Shown piece after piece: positions 13,253 through 25,649 of a stretch of DNA of 64,000 nucleotides. This DNA comes from Cadophora sp. MPI-SDFR-AT-0126. Its lineage: Eukaryota; Ascomycota; Leotiomycetes; Helotiales; Ploettnerulaceae. A program made the translations under genes and the position numbers. The notes beneath the pieces were generated by a model that did no database searches, was not told where the DNA came from, and saw only the letters and a list, made by a program, of their open reading frames with translations. Where the stretch lies: positions 1-64,000 of the forward strand of contig JAGMVK010000026.1 in assembly GCA_020747065.1 (NCBI GenBank), read 5' to 3'. Each line of letters starts with the position of its first letter. Within the stretch, counting starts at the first letter, position 1.

Positions 13253-14156
13253 TTACGTCCTTTGCCTCAAACCAATATTCGCGTCGCTGATATTGTCATC
13301 CAGCTTCTCCATCACGATATTAGCAGGGATAACATCTCCTGCATGAACCAGATGGAACAAAGCCTGCACCAAGAACATAGGCACGGCGTCGAAAATGTAC
13401 ATGTAAACTTCGTGGGCGGCCAAATACCCCGAATGCCCTTGACCGAACTCGATGACTCTGAAAACGCACCGTAAGATGATGATAGCTGCTGCGGCGAAAA
13501 GGAGTTTAATCAATTGAACCCAAGTGTGTTTTCCGTAGGAAGGAGTCGTGTACCGGACGGGCGATGACCGCATGCGCTTGTAGAAGATCAGGGCAACGAA
13601 GAGGAAGAAGCCGAAGAATACTAGCTGAACAAAGAGACCAAGCAGGATGACCTTCTGCCCAGTATTTGCCATGCTAGATTGAGCCATCATGCCACCACCT
13701 CCTGCTTGCATCAGGAAGGCAACAACGTCGCCGACGACAAAGATCTTTGTAACTCGGGCCGGGCGGATTATAGATGCGCCTGGGACGTTGACGAAAATGG
13801 CGATTCGGCCATAGATCATGTAGATTGTAGCAGCGTAGAGAGAAGGCGGGAGAATGATCAAGAGAGATTGTGCTATGTACGGCATCACTTCGGCGGGGGA
13901 CTTTGCGGAAAAGCTTCTGGCGATGTAACCAAATGTCATCACTAGAGAGGTCAGTGCTATGAAATGCGATGCTCGAGAACGGGGAAAACTCACTGACGGC
14001 GCCAACAAGCAAGGGTGTGTAGAACCAAGTTCTCTTTCTCAGCATTTGCCAAAGATGGAAGAAGGCACTGCCACCGAAGAGAATCGCCGCTACGATGCAG
14101 ATTTTGCCGTTTGGTTGGTATGGGTAAATGCCCGTGTCGTCTTCCATTCCAGCCAT
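13253..14156 (-). CDS. RTA1-like seven-helix membrane protein (copy 2)
   Basis: Two exons (14156-13994 and 13941-13253) give 283 residues. Family motifs: TWFYTPLLVGAV, YIAQSLLIILPPSLYAATIYM, KIFVVGDVVAFLMQAGGGGMM, CVFRVIEFGQGHSGYLAAHE and MYIFDAVPMFL. Exon 1 breaks at the same place and phase as exon 1 of the neighbouring copy (after the GG/GA motif of helix 2), so the two are related by descent. The sequences differ widely, so this is an old pair rather than a recent duplication. Role as for copy 1: lipid- or drug-stress membrane protein, substrate unknown. Confidence 0.88.
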
Positions 14157-16446
14157 GACTTAAAGAGTGCGGTTCGATGATTACCACAAATTATCAATCA
14201 AGTTCGCCAATATACAATTGGAGTTATATGGACAAGTGCTGAAGGAGGGAGTGATTGAAATGAGAGTGATTGAATTGAGAGTAAATGAAAATAGAGCAAT
14301 CCTCTCATCTGGAATTCAAGTATTAAAGTACGAAGAACTTTGGTATATGTAAGCGTCTGTCACAAACAGATCTTAAACTTCTGAAACCGAAATAGCTGCA
14401 GTAAAAGGGGCATGGATGTACCTGACAAGATCATGCGCCCCATCAAATGGCCGTTGAGCCGAGCTTTCGGCACGCTCGTATCGCATACGCTGCTATGGTT
14501 GACAACCTCCGGATTTAAGTGGGGTCGCCAAGAGTTTCTCGAGATGTCGTATCAGGATTCGTATTTTGAAGAAACCCGACGATTTCCACACTGGCAGCCG
14601 GTGTGACCCTGATGCCGTGTACAGTTTGCACATGGCCTTTGAAATCCTTCGAGGGATATGAGAACAAGTGCCTGAGACTTACGGGTGATAGCGTTCTATG
14701 ATCTATCACGTTTGCAGGGCAGCAGAAAGAGCCCCTCGATTGGTCTCCAATACAGAACAGGCCAGTTGGTTGGCTTGCTTGATATTTGAGCATTGTAGAA
14801 GTATCTTCAGCTTTACTTCTTCTGTTCTGGTAGCTTCCGCAATGCCAGTTGATAACACTGATAAGTCCTCGACTCTCCTATCCGCCTGTCAATACATCTG
14901 CTCATCCATATCCAACTTTCCTAGTTCGTACAAACTTTACTTATATCACCAGAGGGTATTGTCGTCAGACCACACTTGCGCTCATTGCCCAGCTAGTACA
15001 GATATTAGTCTTTCGAAGCTCACCAGTCAAATCTAAAGCAAAACCCACATGTGATTAGACACCATGCACCCCACTTGAACGGGCCATTCTACAAACTCAA
15101 GTCCTACGGAACTGCAACTTCGCAACAACTTCCCCGGCAAGCACCCTCCAGCGGGATTGTAAAAAGCAACGCTCCTTCCATATGGCCCTGACTCAACGAT
15201 TGGCGGAGTCTACCCTACAATCTGCCTCATCAACCATGTTATGTTTCTTGTTGCACTTCGCAATGTGGAATCGGCGATCGAGGTTAGCGACATGTCTCAC
15301 TGGTCATATCTTCATCATGGATATTCATTTAGAGGCGGTAGATCGAAAAATGACAACAGGTTAGCCTTTACTTCTTGGATCATCCAGACGGCAAGGCTTG
15401 TATCTCTTTTCTCATCTTCGGCTTCAAATTATTCTTACGAAATCAAGTTCAGATCATCTCATACCACCAACCTAATCTCAAGAGCGCCCACATTACTCCG
15501 AAGTTCTAAATCTAGTAGGCAAGCATTCATACTCATTGATCGTGAAATGCTTGGATTTGAATTGAAGGTGAGGAAATCTTAATCCACTTTCAATATTCGT
15601 CAACTAGTGCGGGCCAAGCCAAGGACCGTGCGCATACCAACCATTCAACAAGCGGTCTGGTGGCTTTCCGCTTGCCGAGACGATCATTACTTTGATCAAC
15701 TATCCATCCGCATACCGGAATATTCTCGTTGGTGGAGCAACCCCCGAAGCCTGTAAATCCTTCAATCAACTGATTGCGGCAGATCTGGTGGAGCCTTCCC
15801 TACACCTCAGTGGTTGGCTGTTCAAAAGGAAGCAGTTCATTCCCCTTCGTCGATCCCCCATACTTCCTTCTTTTTGCCATGCGCTCTTAATACTATCACT
15901 CAGGCAAATTCCTGCTGCTTTTCCTTTCATGTTAGCGATCGCCCTACATATCGACTTTTGGTTCGTGCGAGGAGACTTACAAAGCTATTACAAGGCTTCG
16001 ACCACTCAGCATAAACCCTTCAAGCGTCTGATCCGGGAAAAAACACATTTGACATTCATTTAGGGGTAGGTAGATTAGTGGGCTCCGGGACGGGCAGCTA
16101 CCCCTTGCTAAGAACTTATGTAGCGTATCTAGTCTGTGCGTTTGGTACGGAAAGTACTTCTGTCCAGTACAGTAAGGTGCCATGGAAGTTCCCACAGGTT
16201 CGTGCTGGCCCAACTAGAGCATCTGATTTCGCCATTGAGCAGATGTGATTGGTTCGTCGTTTATATACCCAGTGCGAGCTCCAGTGGCACCTTACTATCT
16301 CTGCTCCACTGCGGCGAGCCCTAATAGATCTCTTCAGATCCCCTTCCTTCTGTCTGGACTTACTTCTGGTTTATGAAAAGCGTGTCATTGGCAAGAGACT
16401 AGCTAGCTATCAACCAAACGCCATGAAACCCCCTAAGAGTGACATC
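14157..16446. other. Long gene-free stretch, 2.3 kb
   Basis: No open frame here has a recognisable motif or joins by plausible introns to make a family member. It holds the promoter of the second RTA1-like gene and the 3' end of the monooxygenase. A decayed gene is possible but I cannot support one. Confidence 0.45.
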
Positions 16447-18850
16447 TTAGTCAATATCCCACTCAACATCAGAATTCCTCAAATATGGTGTCATCATGTT
16501 GAAGTCACTCAGGGTCTCTCCGTGTGTCTTTCCATTCCCCAAGAACCCCCAAGGATCATCATCCACATACTTGATATTGAAATGTTCCCAGCGGGGATGC
16601 TTGATAGTTTTCAAGAAATGGATAGACTATTAGGTTCAGTTAGCACTTATTCCATATCCCTTTCCAGAAGAACAGGTGACATTGGAGATGGCAAGGAAGT
16701 AAGAGAAGGGGAAAGCTCACCGAACCGCCCCAACACATTATCTTCCCATCCAGTTGGTTATTCTTATACCAACTCTTACATTCCGCAGACCAAACCCCTC
16801 CCTCATGCCATCTATCAACATACTCATTCAATTTGTTCGTCATCTCCTCATTCGGAACCAGAGTCTTAATGCGATCAGTCTGCATCTTCTTGACAGCTTT
16901 AATGACAAACTCAATCTCAGTCTCCAAACACGGCAACACAGTGCCATTGCAAAGATTTCCTCGAGGCCCATTCATGACGAAATAATTTGGGAAACCGGGT
17001 GCTCCAATACCAAGATAGCAGTTTGGTACTGGACTCCAGCTTTTCTTGATGTCGACGCCGTTGACGCCGAGAAGTTCGAAATGTGGTGTCCAGGCCATGT
17101 CGAAACCGGTGGCGCAGGCGATAACATCTACTTCGTGATGTACGCCATCCTCGGTCGTCAGACCGGTTTCGTCAATGGAAGTGATGTCTGAGTAGACAGG
17201 ATCGACATTGTCTTTGATCAGAGTTTCGAGGTAGCGATCGCCAGGTGTAAGACGTCTATCATGAAATCAATTTGCTGCAGTTGAAAACACTCATACCGGT
17301 TGGATAGAGTAGAATGACATACCTGCATCCAGGGGCCCAAGTAGGAATCAATCTCTTTGTCAACTCCGGATGGTACTGCAGCCGCTTCGCCATCTCATTC
17401 TCCATATACTTCTGAGCCATCTTCGAAGCCTCACTTCCTTTGTAAAAGATAGCAAAGCCAAGATTGATACCGTACTCGATTTGTTTGCGATATTGAAGAA
17501 GAAATTCCGGGTCCTCTCGTAGTTTCTTAATCTCGTGTTTCTTGTAGAAATATTGCTGGACAAGGGGATCTACTTCGACTTTTTCGACGAGTGCTTCGGC
17601 AGTTTCCGCATCTGCGTTCACTGGAACACGAGGCATGGGTGGTGTGATCCAAGTGTTTCCTCTGTTTATATTAGCTAGGGCGGGGGAATTGCATCTTGCG
17701 TATTATGGTGCTACGCATACCTCATAAAACATTTGAGGTGCTTGGCAACTGTTTTTGGTTAACGATAGGTCGGGTTTGAAGGGCTATTGGGACGAACCTT
17801 TCTGAACTTGAGGAATGATCTGAATGGCGGAGGAGCCTGTTCCCAGGACTGCGATTCTTTTGTCTGTATAGTCATCCACACTTGCTGTATTAGGTCAGCA
17901 ACTGTTCTCACGAAGTGAAATGATCACAACTCACCTTCCCAAGCCGCTGAGTGCAGCAAAAGACCTTTGAAAGTCTTCAAGCCAGGAATATCAGGCCCTA
18001 TCAGAGACCCGTGTCAGTGAAAACAGTTTGAGTATATTATTGACTGTTCAAGCAAAACTTACATCTCCATTTGTTGAGCAGGCCAGAGCCATTTAGAAGA
18101 ACATGACACCAATCCGTGAAAATCGTGTCTTCTGTCTGAACCTTAACCTCGTACTGTCCCTTCTCATCATCCCAACGAGCGGAGATGACTTTATGGTTCA
18201 GTTTCACATATTTGCGCAACTTGTACTTCTCTGCAAAGTCCAAGAAGTACTGCTGAATTTCCGGTGCATACTGTCAATCATTTTGAGTCAGCTGTGGCAG
18301 GATTACTTCTTAGACGGGTAGAATTGTCGAAGGAGTGCAGTGCCCAGAACTTCAAGTTGAGGGAATGGAAAATATTGTAATTAATACTCACTGCAAAATA
18401 TGATGTCCAATCGGGTTTCGGTTCGAAAGTATAGGTGTAAATATGGGCAGGTCTGTCACCATGTTAGTGCCTGTACAGTCTTGACTAATACAAGAATAGC
18501 AACACCTACACATCACAAGCACAACCCGGATACCTATCTTCGATGCTCACCACAAGTTAGCAAAAAGCTTTTTAAAGCCCGTCTCATTCATCAACCAATA
18601 CCGAAAGTTAAAACCAAGACAATGAAAAATACGTACTCTCATACCAAGTCCCTCCAATCTCATCATTCTTCTCATAACACACCAACTCATAATCCTCCAA
18701 ATGTCTCTCCATCTTATACGCAGTACATAACCCGGTAGCCCCAGCACCAACATGGATGATCCTCAGCTTTCTGGGCTGAGAATGCCATTGATCAACCAGT
18801 GGCCTCGTCCGATTGCCACTAGGCTGAAGAATATCTCCCAAAGAACCCAT
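16447..18850 (-). CDS. Baeyer-Villiger-type flavin monooxygenase
   Basis: Ten exons (18850-18637, 18537-18510, 18452-18392, 18270-18063, 17997-17935, 17884-17798, 17748-17721, 17661-17323, 17255-16721, 16626-16447) give 580 residues. The FAD Rossmann motif GAGATG is at 35-40, followed by EIGGTWYENRYPGCACDVPAH. The Baeyer-Villiger fingerprint FxGxxxHxxxW is intact at 180-190 (FKGLLLHSAAW), and the NADPH Rossmann motif GTGSSA is at 206-211. Later come ACATGFD and GAPGFPNYFVMNGPRG. It should convert a ketone or aldehyde to an ester or lactone with NADPH and O2. It lies at one end of a block of oxidative and hydrolytic genes. Two very small exons (28 bp each) are supported by frame and by family residues. 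Confidence 0.88.
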
Positions 18851-19436
18851 GGCTGCAACAAAGATCGATAGGCAGAAACGTTGAAGAAGTTCTGTTTCTG
18901 TGCAACGAGGTGATAGGATATCAAGCGTGATTTTGACCTTTTGACCTTTTGACCTGCTGCAGCACCGATTCGGAAAATTAGCCGATTCTCTTATCATCGT
19001 TGTCCAACTGGCGTGGTTGTGGCGCAAACTGACAGAGCTTTGACTGACAAAGTAAAGACCTGACGACAAATTAAAATTTACGACGTATTCTCGTATCTGC
19101 ATGCTTTTACGAGGTTAAGCCCCCGCATTCTCCCATGTGGTACCTGGAGCAGGGAATTTCCGGGGCCGAGAGAGCGGGGTCGGGGAAGTGGGACAGGAAT
19201 TCTCTTGGCGTTGGCACTTGTTGTCTGCAGGGTGGTTGTGTCTGGATTCTGGCCGTCAATGAGGGGGATGTGAGACGAGCCTGTCCTTTCGGACGAAGGA
19301 CACAGCTAGAACCACCACTTCAGCTAGCAAAACTGTCCTCGATTTCTCGTACTCTATGGCAAGCCAAAAGGGTATTGTAATTATGCACATGCATAGCACG
19401 TGGGCCAAAATGTAAACGTTCCAGCTCCCGTTATAT
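18851..19436. other. Intergenic, monooxygenase promoter
   Basis: About 590 bp between the monooxygenase start and the bZIP stop. Holds the triple TTTTGACC repeat listed separately. No gene seen. Confidence 0.5.
18930..18955. promoter_or_regulatory. Triple direct repeat TTTTGACC upstream of the monooxygenase
   Basis: Three consecutive 8-bp copies of TTTTGACC sit about 80-105 bp upstream of the monooxygenase ATG (reverse orientation relative to the gene). Position and helical spacing would suit a regulator array; this is inference. Confidence 0.5.
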
Positions 19437-21227
19437 TCACCTCAACCGACATCCCTTAAAACAAGGATAACAATTAAGAAACGACTCCTCAACGGACCAG
19501 AAAGCAAAAGTAGAAGCCTGGCCCTCTATCAAACCTATGATGTCAAGGCCGGTCACAGCACATCCTACTTCTGACTTTACATCACTCTCAGGCCTACTGA
19601 CACTATGAATTTCCGGTTTGGGTTCGGTAACAGACTTGAGCATGACCAGATCGAAGGAAGGGTTGCTGGCTGGAGAGCGTATGTAACAGCCTACAGGTTT
19701 GACAGCACTCCAGTTAGGGTTGATGCGTGTTGTAAGATCAATAGCTACTGCGTCTGGATCTACATGATCTGAATCACGGATCAAGACTGCACGGATATCT
19801 GGCCTGAAGTAGAGCTGGTTAGAAGGGTTGTTTAGCGCAGAGAGTGTGAACATACCAGACCAGTAAATTTACTCCTATTCTATGCGGCACCAGACGTTCA
19901 ATATGCCTTGGTCGTAGAAACTCGGGCAATTGGTAGTATGATTCTTGACTTAATAAGACATGCCACTGTTAAAAGAAGTATCAGCTCCAGCGCTGAATGT
20001 CCCCGAATTAAAGTTGTGCTGAATATGATGTACGAGAGATATTGGCATAGATACCCGAAGATAAAGATAGTGCACCCAAAACACCGCAAGGAACAGATGC
20101 ATAGGTAATGGACCCCACGTAGACATGTAATGAAACAGCCTAAACGAGAGAACATCGACAGGGTCTTTAGCTAGAAGACGTCGAAGGCTAGGTCGCGAGG
20201 TATCAAAACGACCTGCTTTGCGTTCCCTCCGCGCCTCTTGAATCATATCATGATAGACAGATTCTCGATATGTACAGGGCGGCTCGTAATTCGGAAGGCA
20301 CAGCCATTCAGGTACGGAACCTTCAGAAATGCAGGGGGGGATTTGCGTGCGTGAGTCGACCTGGTCCAATTCTTGTTCGATATGCGCGGGAGCAGTAAAC
20401 CTTGTGCGACTCCAATCGTTATTTGAGAGCGAAAAGGGGGTCGGGATCTGTGCCCTGGTCTGGTGAATATCATCGCCAGCAGTTGTCATCAAGATTTCTA
20501 GCGAAGAATCTTCGAGTGTAATGCCATCACAATGACCTTCCGCTTCATTTGTGCCAAAGCACTTGCCACCTGTGTATCCGATTCCATCATTCTGCTGGCG
20601 ATCAATACCGCGCAAGATCTGGTCCCCTCCCATGGCAAGTTGGTGATCCCAAATATTGATTTCGTTGAAAATCTGGAATGAAGTCAGTTTCTTGCAAGGT
20701 TCTCCCTTGGTGACTATATAACATACGTTGGTATCTTGGTCGAATTGATTTTCTCCAAGAATCAGCGCTTCTGCAGAGTACCCATCGCTCGTCCCGAATA
20801 TTTCCTCGATACTCACATCGCTCCAACGTCCTGGGCCGACACCAGTGGCAGAGACTGGGTCTGCAGCCACGTCTTGAACTTCGTCCTTTCCTAGGAAAGG
20901 CTGTTCATTGCTGTTCTCCGTGAGAGGTGTCCTTCGTCCTGCCGTCTGATCCCCACCGGCTATATTCCTAATACGGTCCAGTTTCGCGCTCAGAGTGTTG
21001 CATAACCCCTTCAGACGCATTTGCTCTTCCAGCAGCATAGCAATCCTGTCATCAGACTTACTGTCCGAAGTAAGGACTCTGACTTTCTCCTCCAGCTCCT
21101 TCACGTATGCCTTGGCCCGTTCGCGATGCTCTCGCTGAGCGCGGCGGTCCGTTTTGCGTTTGCGCTCTGTCCTGGTCATCGAACTCGATGTTGCTGTTGC
21201 TGTTGCTGTCGAGTTTCGTGGTGTCAT
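19437..21227 (-). CDS. bZIP transcription factor with DUF3425 domain
   Basis: Three exons (21227-20055, 19965-19856, 19803-19437) give 549 residues. The basic region and zipper are at the N-terminus: RTERKRKTDRRAQREHRERA followed by a leucine-type heptad run to about residue 90. The middle is acidic and poorly structured. The C-terminus, from about 370, is the DUF3425 domain usual in fungal bZIPs: FHYMSTWGPLPMHLFLAVFW, then across two introns SYYQLPEFLRPRHIERLVPH and NLLVWPDIR. The acceptor at 19966 was chosen because it adds an open in-frame stretch matching that domain. It lies between the monooxygenase and the P450 and is the obvious candidate local regulator, but no binding site is proven. 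Confidence 0.82.
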
Positions 21228-21947
21228 GGTGTTTTCGTGTTGTAGGGCGATCGATTCGAGCGGCCGCGCTGGAGGGCTCTGGAACAGAGAGAATTACCCC
21301 AATTAATCTAGGGAGGAGAGCACCACGCAGATGGCAAACGTATGGGAGTTTGCGCGAGGATTGTTGATTGTCGCTTGTGTATGTATGTATGTATGTATGT
21401 ATGTATAGATGCGATGCGAATTAAGTCTGTTCTGCAATACTTGGAGTAAGTTGTACCAGCATGAAGCCTTGAATAAGAATTGGCGACGGACTTGGGAATA
21501 GGAACTCATGAAGCTGTGCTATGGACTGTGGAGCGAGCCGAACCTCCCCTAACTATATCAAGGGGGGATGGTTTGGTGCGGGGAACCATGTTGAGTATTG
21601 GAGCGAGCCACGCTCGGGGAAACGGCAGAATGGGGAGATGATCAACCGGTGACTGTTTGTCACTTGACCCCTTTAGGATGCACGAATCCGAGAATACAGC
21701 AACCTCTCCCCACTTCGTACATACCCAACAGGACGAAACCGGGATTGCTCTTGATTTATCATCATCATCCTCGATAGAGTCCTCGACGGTCGGTATCACT
21801 TCAAATGATGACATATGTTATTAGAATATGTAATCTAACTCACATTAATTTCCAAGTGTTGTGTAATTCTAAAACGATTGTATGGTATGTGTGTCAATAT
21901 CGTAATCCGACAGCCTCAGATACTCCCTCTCCCTTGCCATCATTTCG
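21228..21947. other. Intergenic, bZIP promoter and P450 3' end
   Basis: About 720 bp. Apart from a tetranucleotide microsatellite no structure is seen. A 102-codon open frame on the minus strand (21506-21814) has no recognisable domain and is not called. Confidence 0.45.
21379..21406. repeat. (GTAT)n microsatellite
   Basis: About seven uninterrupted GTAT units in the leader or promoter of the bZIP gene. Confidence 0.85.
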
Positions 21948-24027
21948 TCACTGTCGTGCTCTTACCAGGATCTTGAGCTTTGTATCGGCAATTCCCATCG
22001 TTCCAACGTAGAATACGTTGGGGAGATTTCCTGGAACAAGTTTAAAATCATATCGGGCAATGATATGCGCCAAGATCATCTTCATCTCATTCACGGCGAA
22101 GAAGCGGCCGGGACTTTTGATAGAGCAGAGTAAAGTCAGAACAGTGTTCCAGCAAGAGGAAGGGATGGGAGAAAACAAGTGAAAAATAACATGGCCAAAA
22201 AGATTCACTTACCAAGCATGCTTCCCATGGCCGAATGCCAGATGGTTCAAGTCAGTACTGACCATCTGATGTTTAGTTACTTTGCCCGTTCCAGCGCCTT
22301 CTTCCTGTTGTCGACTGAACCGGAAACCATCGAAGTCTTCGGGCGAAGAAAAGAAGGCTGGGTCGCGCTGGAGCGAGTGGGAGGGCACAGCAATGACAGT
22401 CCCCGCCTTAACAACTGTTCCATCCTTGAACTGGAAATCCTTTTTGACATTGCGAGCGAGGTTAACTTCACAGATTGAAATTGTCAGTCGCGAGGTTCTT
22501 GTTCAAACCGGAATCTTATGATTTAACTTACCAAGCCCTGGGTTCTTGACTCTTCCAACCTCTCTCAAAAAGCTATCCATCTTCTTGAGTTTACTCATGT
22601 TCGCCTTGTTGAAGGTTCCGTCGGGATTGCAGTTCTCGGAAATCTCTTGACGAAGTTCGTCGAGGTATTTCTCGGGCTCCTCTGCCAGTGCATAAGCCGC
22701 ATTCGCTGTTGTCTGCATTTTGAATTCCCCATTAGTATCTCATTTCACTCACTCTGGGAATTTAAGGAATTTTACCATGGTGGTTGTATGTATTGATGCA
22801 ACGTTCAGACCCATAAGCAACTCCAACAGCCTGTCGACCGTTCTTTCACTTGGGGGCGCAGCTTCACAGAGCCACTGCAACATATCATCTGGTCTCGGCT
22901 GCTCATTTGACCTTTCATCTGCTATAGCAAGTCGCTCTCGAATCAAGGGCCCCAGAAACTTCATGGCAACACGACGTCGTCGGTGGATAGGGGTTAGCCT
23001 AACCAGAGTGCTGTTGAAAGTATTTGTAAGTCCAAGTGTTGAAAGATCATGACAACTAACGCACCTTTTGATCCAGTTTGGGAATATCCGAATCAGTTCT
23101 GCCGACAGAACTACATCTTGTGCATAAGACATTGCATTCTGGAGATATTCTTGGTTGTGACCTGCGGCAGTTAGTAGACTAGACGAAAGGCTGCGATTTG
23201 AGAATTGTGAAAGCAGGCATTATATATCTGACCACTTACAGAGAGGAGATCCCACAAAGGCTTTGTTACTAACACGTGCTACTGCTTCAACAATCACATC
23301 GTAAATGCAGAGCTCTTTCCAATCTTTCATTTTGTATGTTAGTAAAGATAGAATGAAGATAGTGCAAGTCTGTTGAATGAGTGGCTTACCAGATGGATCC
23401 CCGACCAAAGTATTAAACCTCTCCTCAATCTCTGGAATCAAAATAGGCACTAGATTTTGGATCTTCTGTGTCAACTTGGTTCGGACGATGACAGTATGAT
23501 AATGATTAAAAGCCACGCCTTTGCCCATAGTCCATGGAATCTGGAAAGCCTGCAAAAAGAATGTCAGTCCTTGGTATCTTTAATCTGGTACATTCAGCGA
23601 AACCACAAACCTCGTTGGAACTATCAATGAAACTAAGCGTATCCTCAGGAGCCCCTAGAAACTCATTGATCTTGTCGTGGTCCGACACGATCACATATTC
23701 GTACTGCGGGGTTGAGATACGGAAATAACCATCTTTGTACTTGTCATAACCTTCCAGCATGAGCATTTTCGGACTGCTCATGAGTCGATATGCTGCTCGC
23801 CATTGCTTGAGTAATGGGAAAGAATCAAATCCCACACCAGGAATCGTATGATTCTATGGAGAGAGTGAAAGTCAGCACTTAATATCTACGAGCTAAAGAC
23901 TCAAACTTACCGTCTTGCGGGAGTCGGAGATGTACTTCAGTACACAAATGCTAACAAAGGCCCACCCAAAAGCTTGGTAGGAGGACGCGAGAGCGAGAAG
24001 TTTTGAATCAGATTGGAGAATTGCCAT
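21948..24027 (-). CDS. Cytochrome P450 monooxygenase
   Basis: Nine exons (24027-23911, 23853-23611, 23549-23390, 23323-23240, 23161-23065, 23010-22776, 22712-22532, 22465-22213, 22113-21948) give 511 residues. An N-terminal hydrophobic helix (about 10-32) anchors it in the ER. The region near VASIHTTTM carries the I-helix Thr; the K-helix ExxR appears as FLREVGR; the PERF-like region is FDGFRFSRQQ; the haem loop is FGHGKHACPGRFF with the ligand at Cys457, whose codon is split by the last intron. The overall pattern (NHTIPGVGFDSF, MGKGVAFNHYHT) resembles fungal P450s of secondary metabolism such as the CYP65/ent-kaurene-oxidase-like group. Substrate unknown. The acceptor of exon 6 could alternatively be 15 bp further in, frame preserved. 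Confidence 0.88.
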
Positions 24028-24507
24028 CGTTTCAAAAAATCCACTTTGGAGAAATTAAAAAGAAATGCTGACCCTAACAACCTGAACTTGGGTAGATGTA
24101 CGATTGTTATTGAGTTTTTCTATGTTTTAAGCTTGATACCGGCCTTGGGCGAATGCCATGGTGGGACATCTTGGCTCCGTCATTCGAGCTGACTCGACGA
24201 TCGACCAACCACTTCCAGGTTCCTTGATGAGTTAACAAATATGGATGTAGGTTGAATGAGGGATTAAACTGAAACAATGAATGTAGCTCAACATCAAAAG
24301 CAAAGAAGGCTTCAATTCCAAGCCGCTTTACCATCGTGGAAAGTCTTCGGGAGTGCTGCCCAGTAATGCGTTCCAAGCTGAGCTTAGTGACTGCGGGTAG
24401 TCTCAACTGCAATCGAGACATCCTGACATTTCCAGATCTTGAGAGAATGCTAGTAACTTGAATATCTTTTTCAATATGAACAAGATAGGTATTCGCACAA
24501 ATGTAAT
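24028..24507. other. Intergenic, P450 promoter
   Basis: About 480 bp. No gene, repeat or clear control element. Confidence 0.45.
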
Positions 24508-25649
24508 TCATCCCAATGAAAACGCTTCATTAAAGGCCCTACAAACCTCCATCCAACTACCCACAACATCTTCTCCTCGGTACTCCTTGCTTCCCTCTTG
24601 ATAATGCGTAAACCCATGAATAGACTCGGGATACTCCGTGAGACTCACTTCATGCCCTGCAGCCTTCAGATTTTCCGCATAAGCAGCAGCTTCGTCTTTC
24701 AAACAATCTTTTCCCGCCGTGATTACCAACGTCTTTGGAATTTTCAGCTCTCTCAGCAATCCCACATCCGCAACCAATGGCGCAACGAAAATCTGCTCTT
24801 TCTCGATATACGGTGGAAGATATGAACCTTCCATCATCGTAGCGACCCAAGTAGGCAAGCTCTTTGCTTGAACGTCCGGGCTGGTGCGCTCGAATCGAGT
24901 CGTGTATGAGTGATGCAATTCCACGCTTGGATATAGCAAGACCTGCAAAACCTGTTGGAAATCCGGTCCCAACTCTTTTCGGAAGGCGGCGCACGGACCA
25001 GAATTGAAGGATATGAGTAATGATAGTGCCGCTGTGAGATTTCCTCCTGCTGAATTTCCCATGATGCCCACACGAGCATGATCAACAAATATTCCATTCA
25101 ATTCAGCTTTGGTGGACAATGCCCACTTCAAAACTGCATAGGCTTGAAGTAGTGCGTGAGGATAGTCATAGCGAGGTGATTTGGCGTAATCGATAGAGAT
25201 GACAATCGCTCCAGTCTGAGAATATCCAGAATCAGCATATGATACCCAAAAATCTTCTCAGTACAGATGAACTTGAAACATACCTCTTTAGTGAGTTTGC
25301 GATCGTTCTTCGCTCCATCCTTTGGCTCCCCCAGTACAAACCCTCCACCTTCAAGCACTAAGATCACTGGCTTCGGTCTTTTATTGTAATTGTCAGGGAG
25401 ACAAATGGAGATCTTAACCTTCCCATTTCCAAGACGTGGTGTTTCGATGAATATGTCTTTATCAAATCCTTCATGAGCTCCTGAGGCGTAAGAGACGAGA
25501 TTTTTCAGTATAGCTGCGGTACCGTGCAGATAAATCGCATATGGGAAGGAGTATCCACGTCGGCCATAAATCACCACTGGCGGTTGGACTTTCAACTGCT
25601 CCATTGCGCGAATGCAAATGTCGAAAGAGAAAGACTGGTGTTCCGACAT
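24508..25649 (-). CDS. Alpha/beta hydrolase, hormone-sensitive-lipase class, with altered oxyanion motif
   Basis: Two exons (25649-25284 and 25215-24508) give 357 residues. The nucleophile elbow is GNSAGG with Ser177; the acid is likely in TAGKDCLKDEA and the base in SIHGFTHY. In this family the oxyanion loop is normally HGGG; here it reads VLEGGGFVLG with Glu100 in place of His. The three Gly that form the hole are kept, so activity is possible. The family hydrolyses esters and lactones. It is transcribed away from the SDR gene with 650 bp between them, and follows the P450 on the same strand. In a Baeyer-Villiger pathway it could open the ester or lactone made by the monooxygenase; that is inference from context. 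Confidence 0.85.

Noticed and set aside
24107..24511. 134-codon minus-strand frame between the P450 and the hydrolase
   Set aside because: No recognised domain; overlaps the end of the hydrolase and lies in the P450 promoter.
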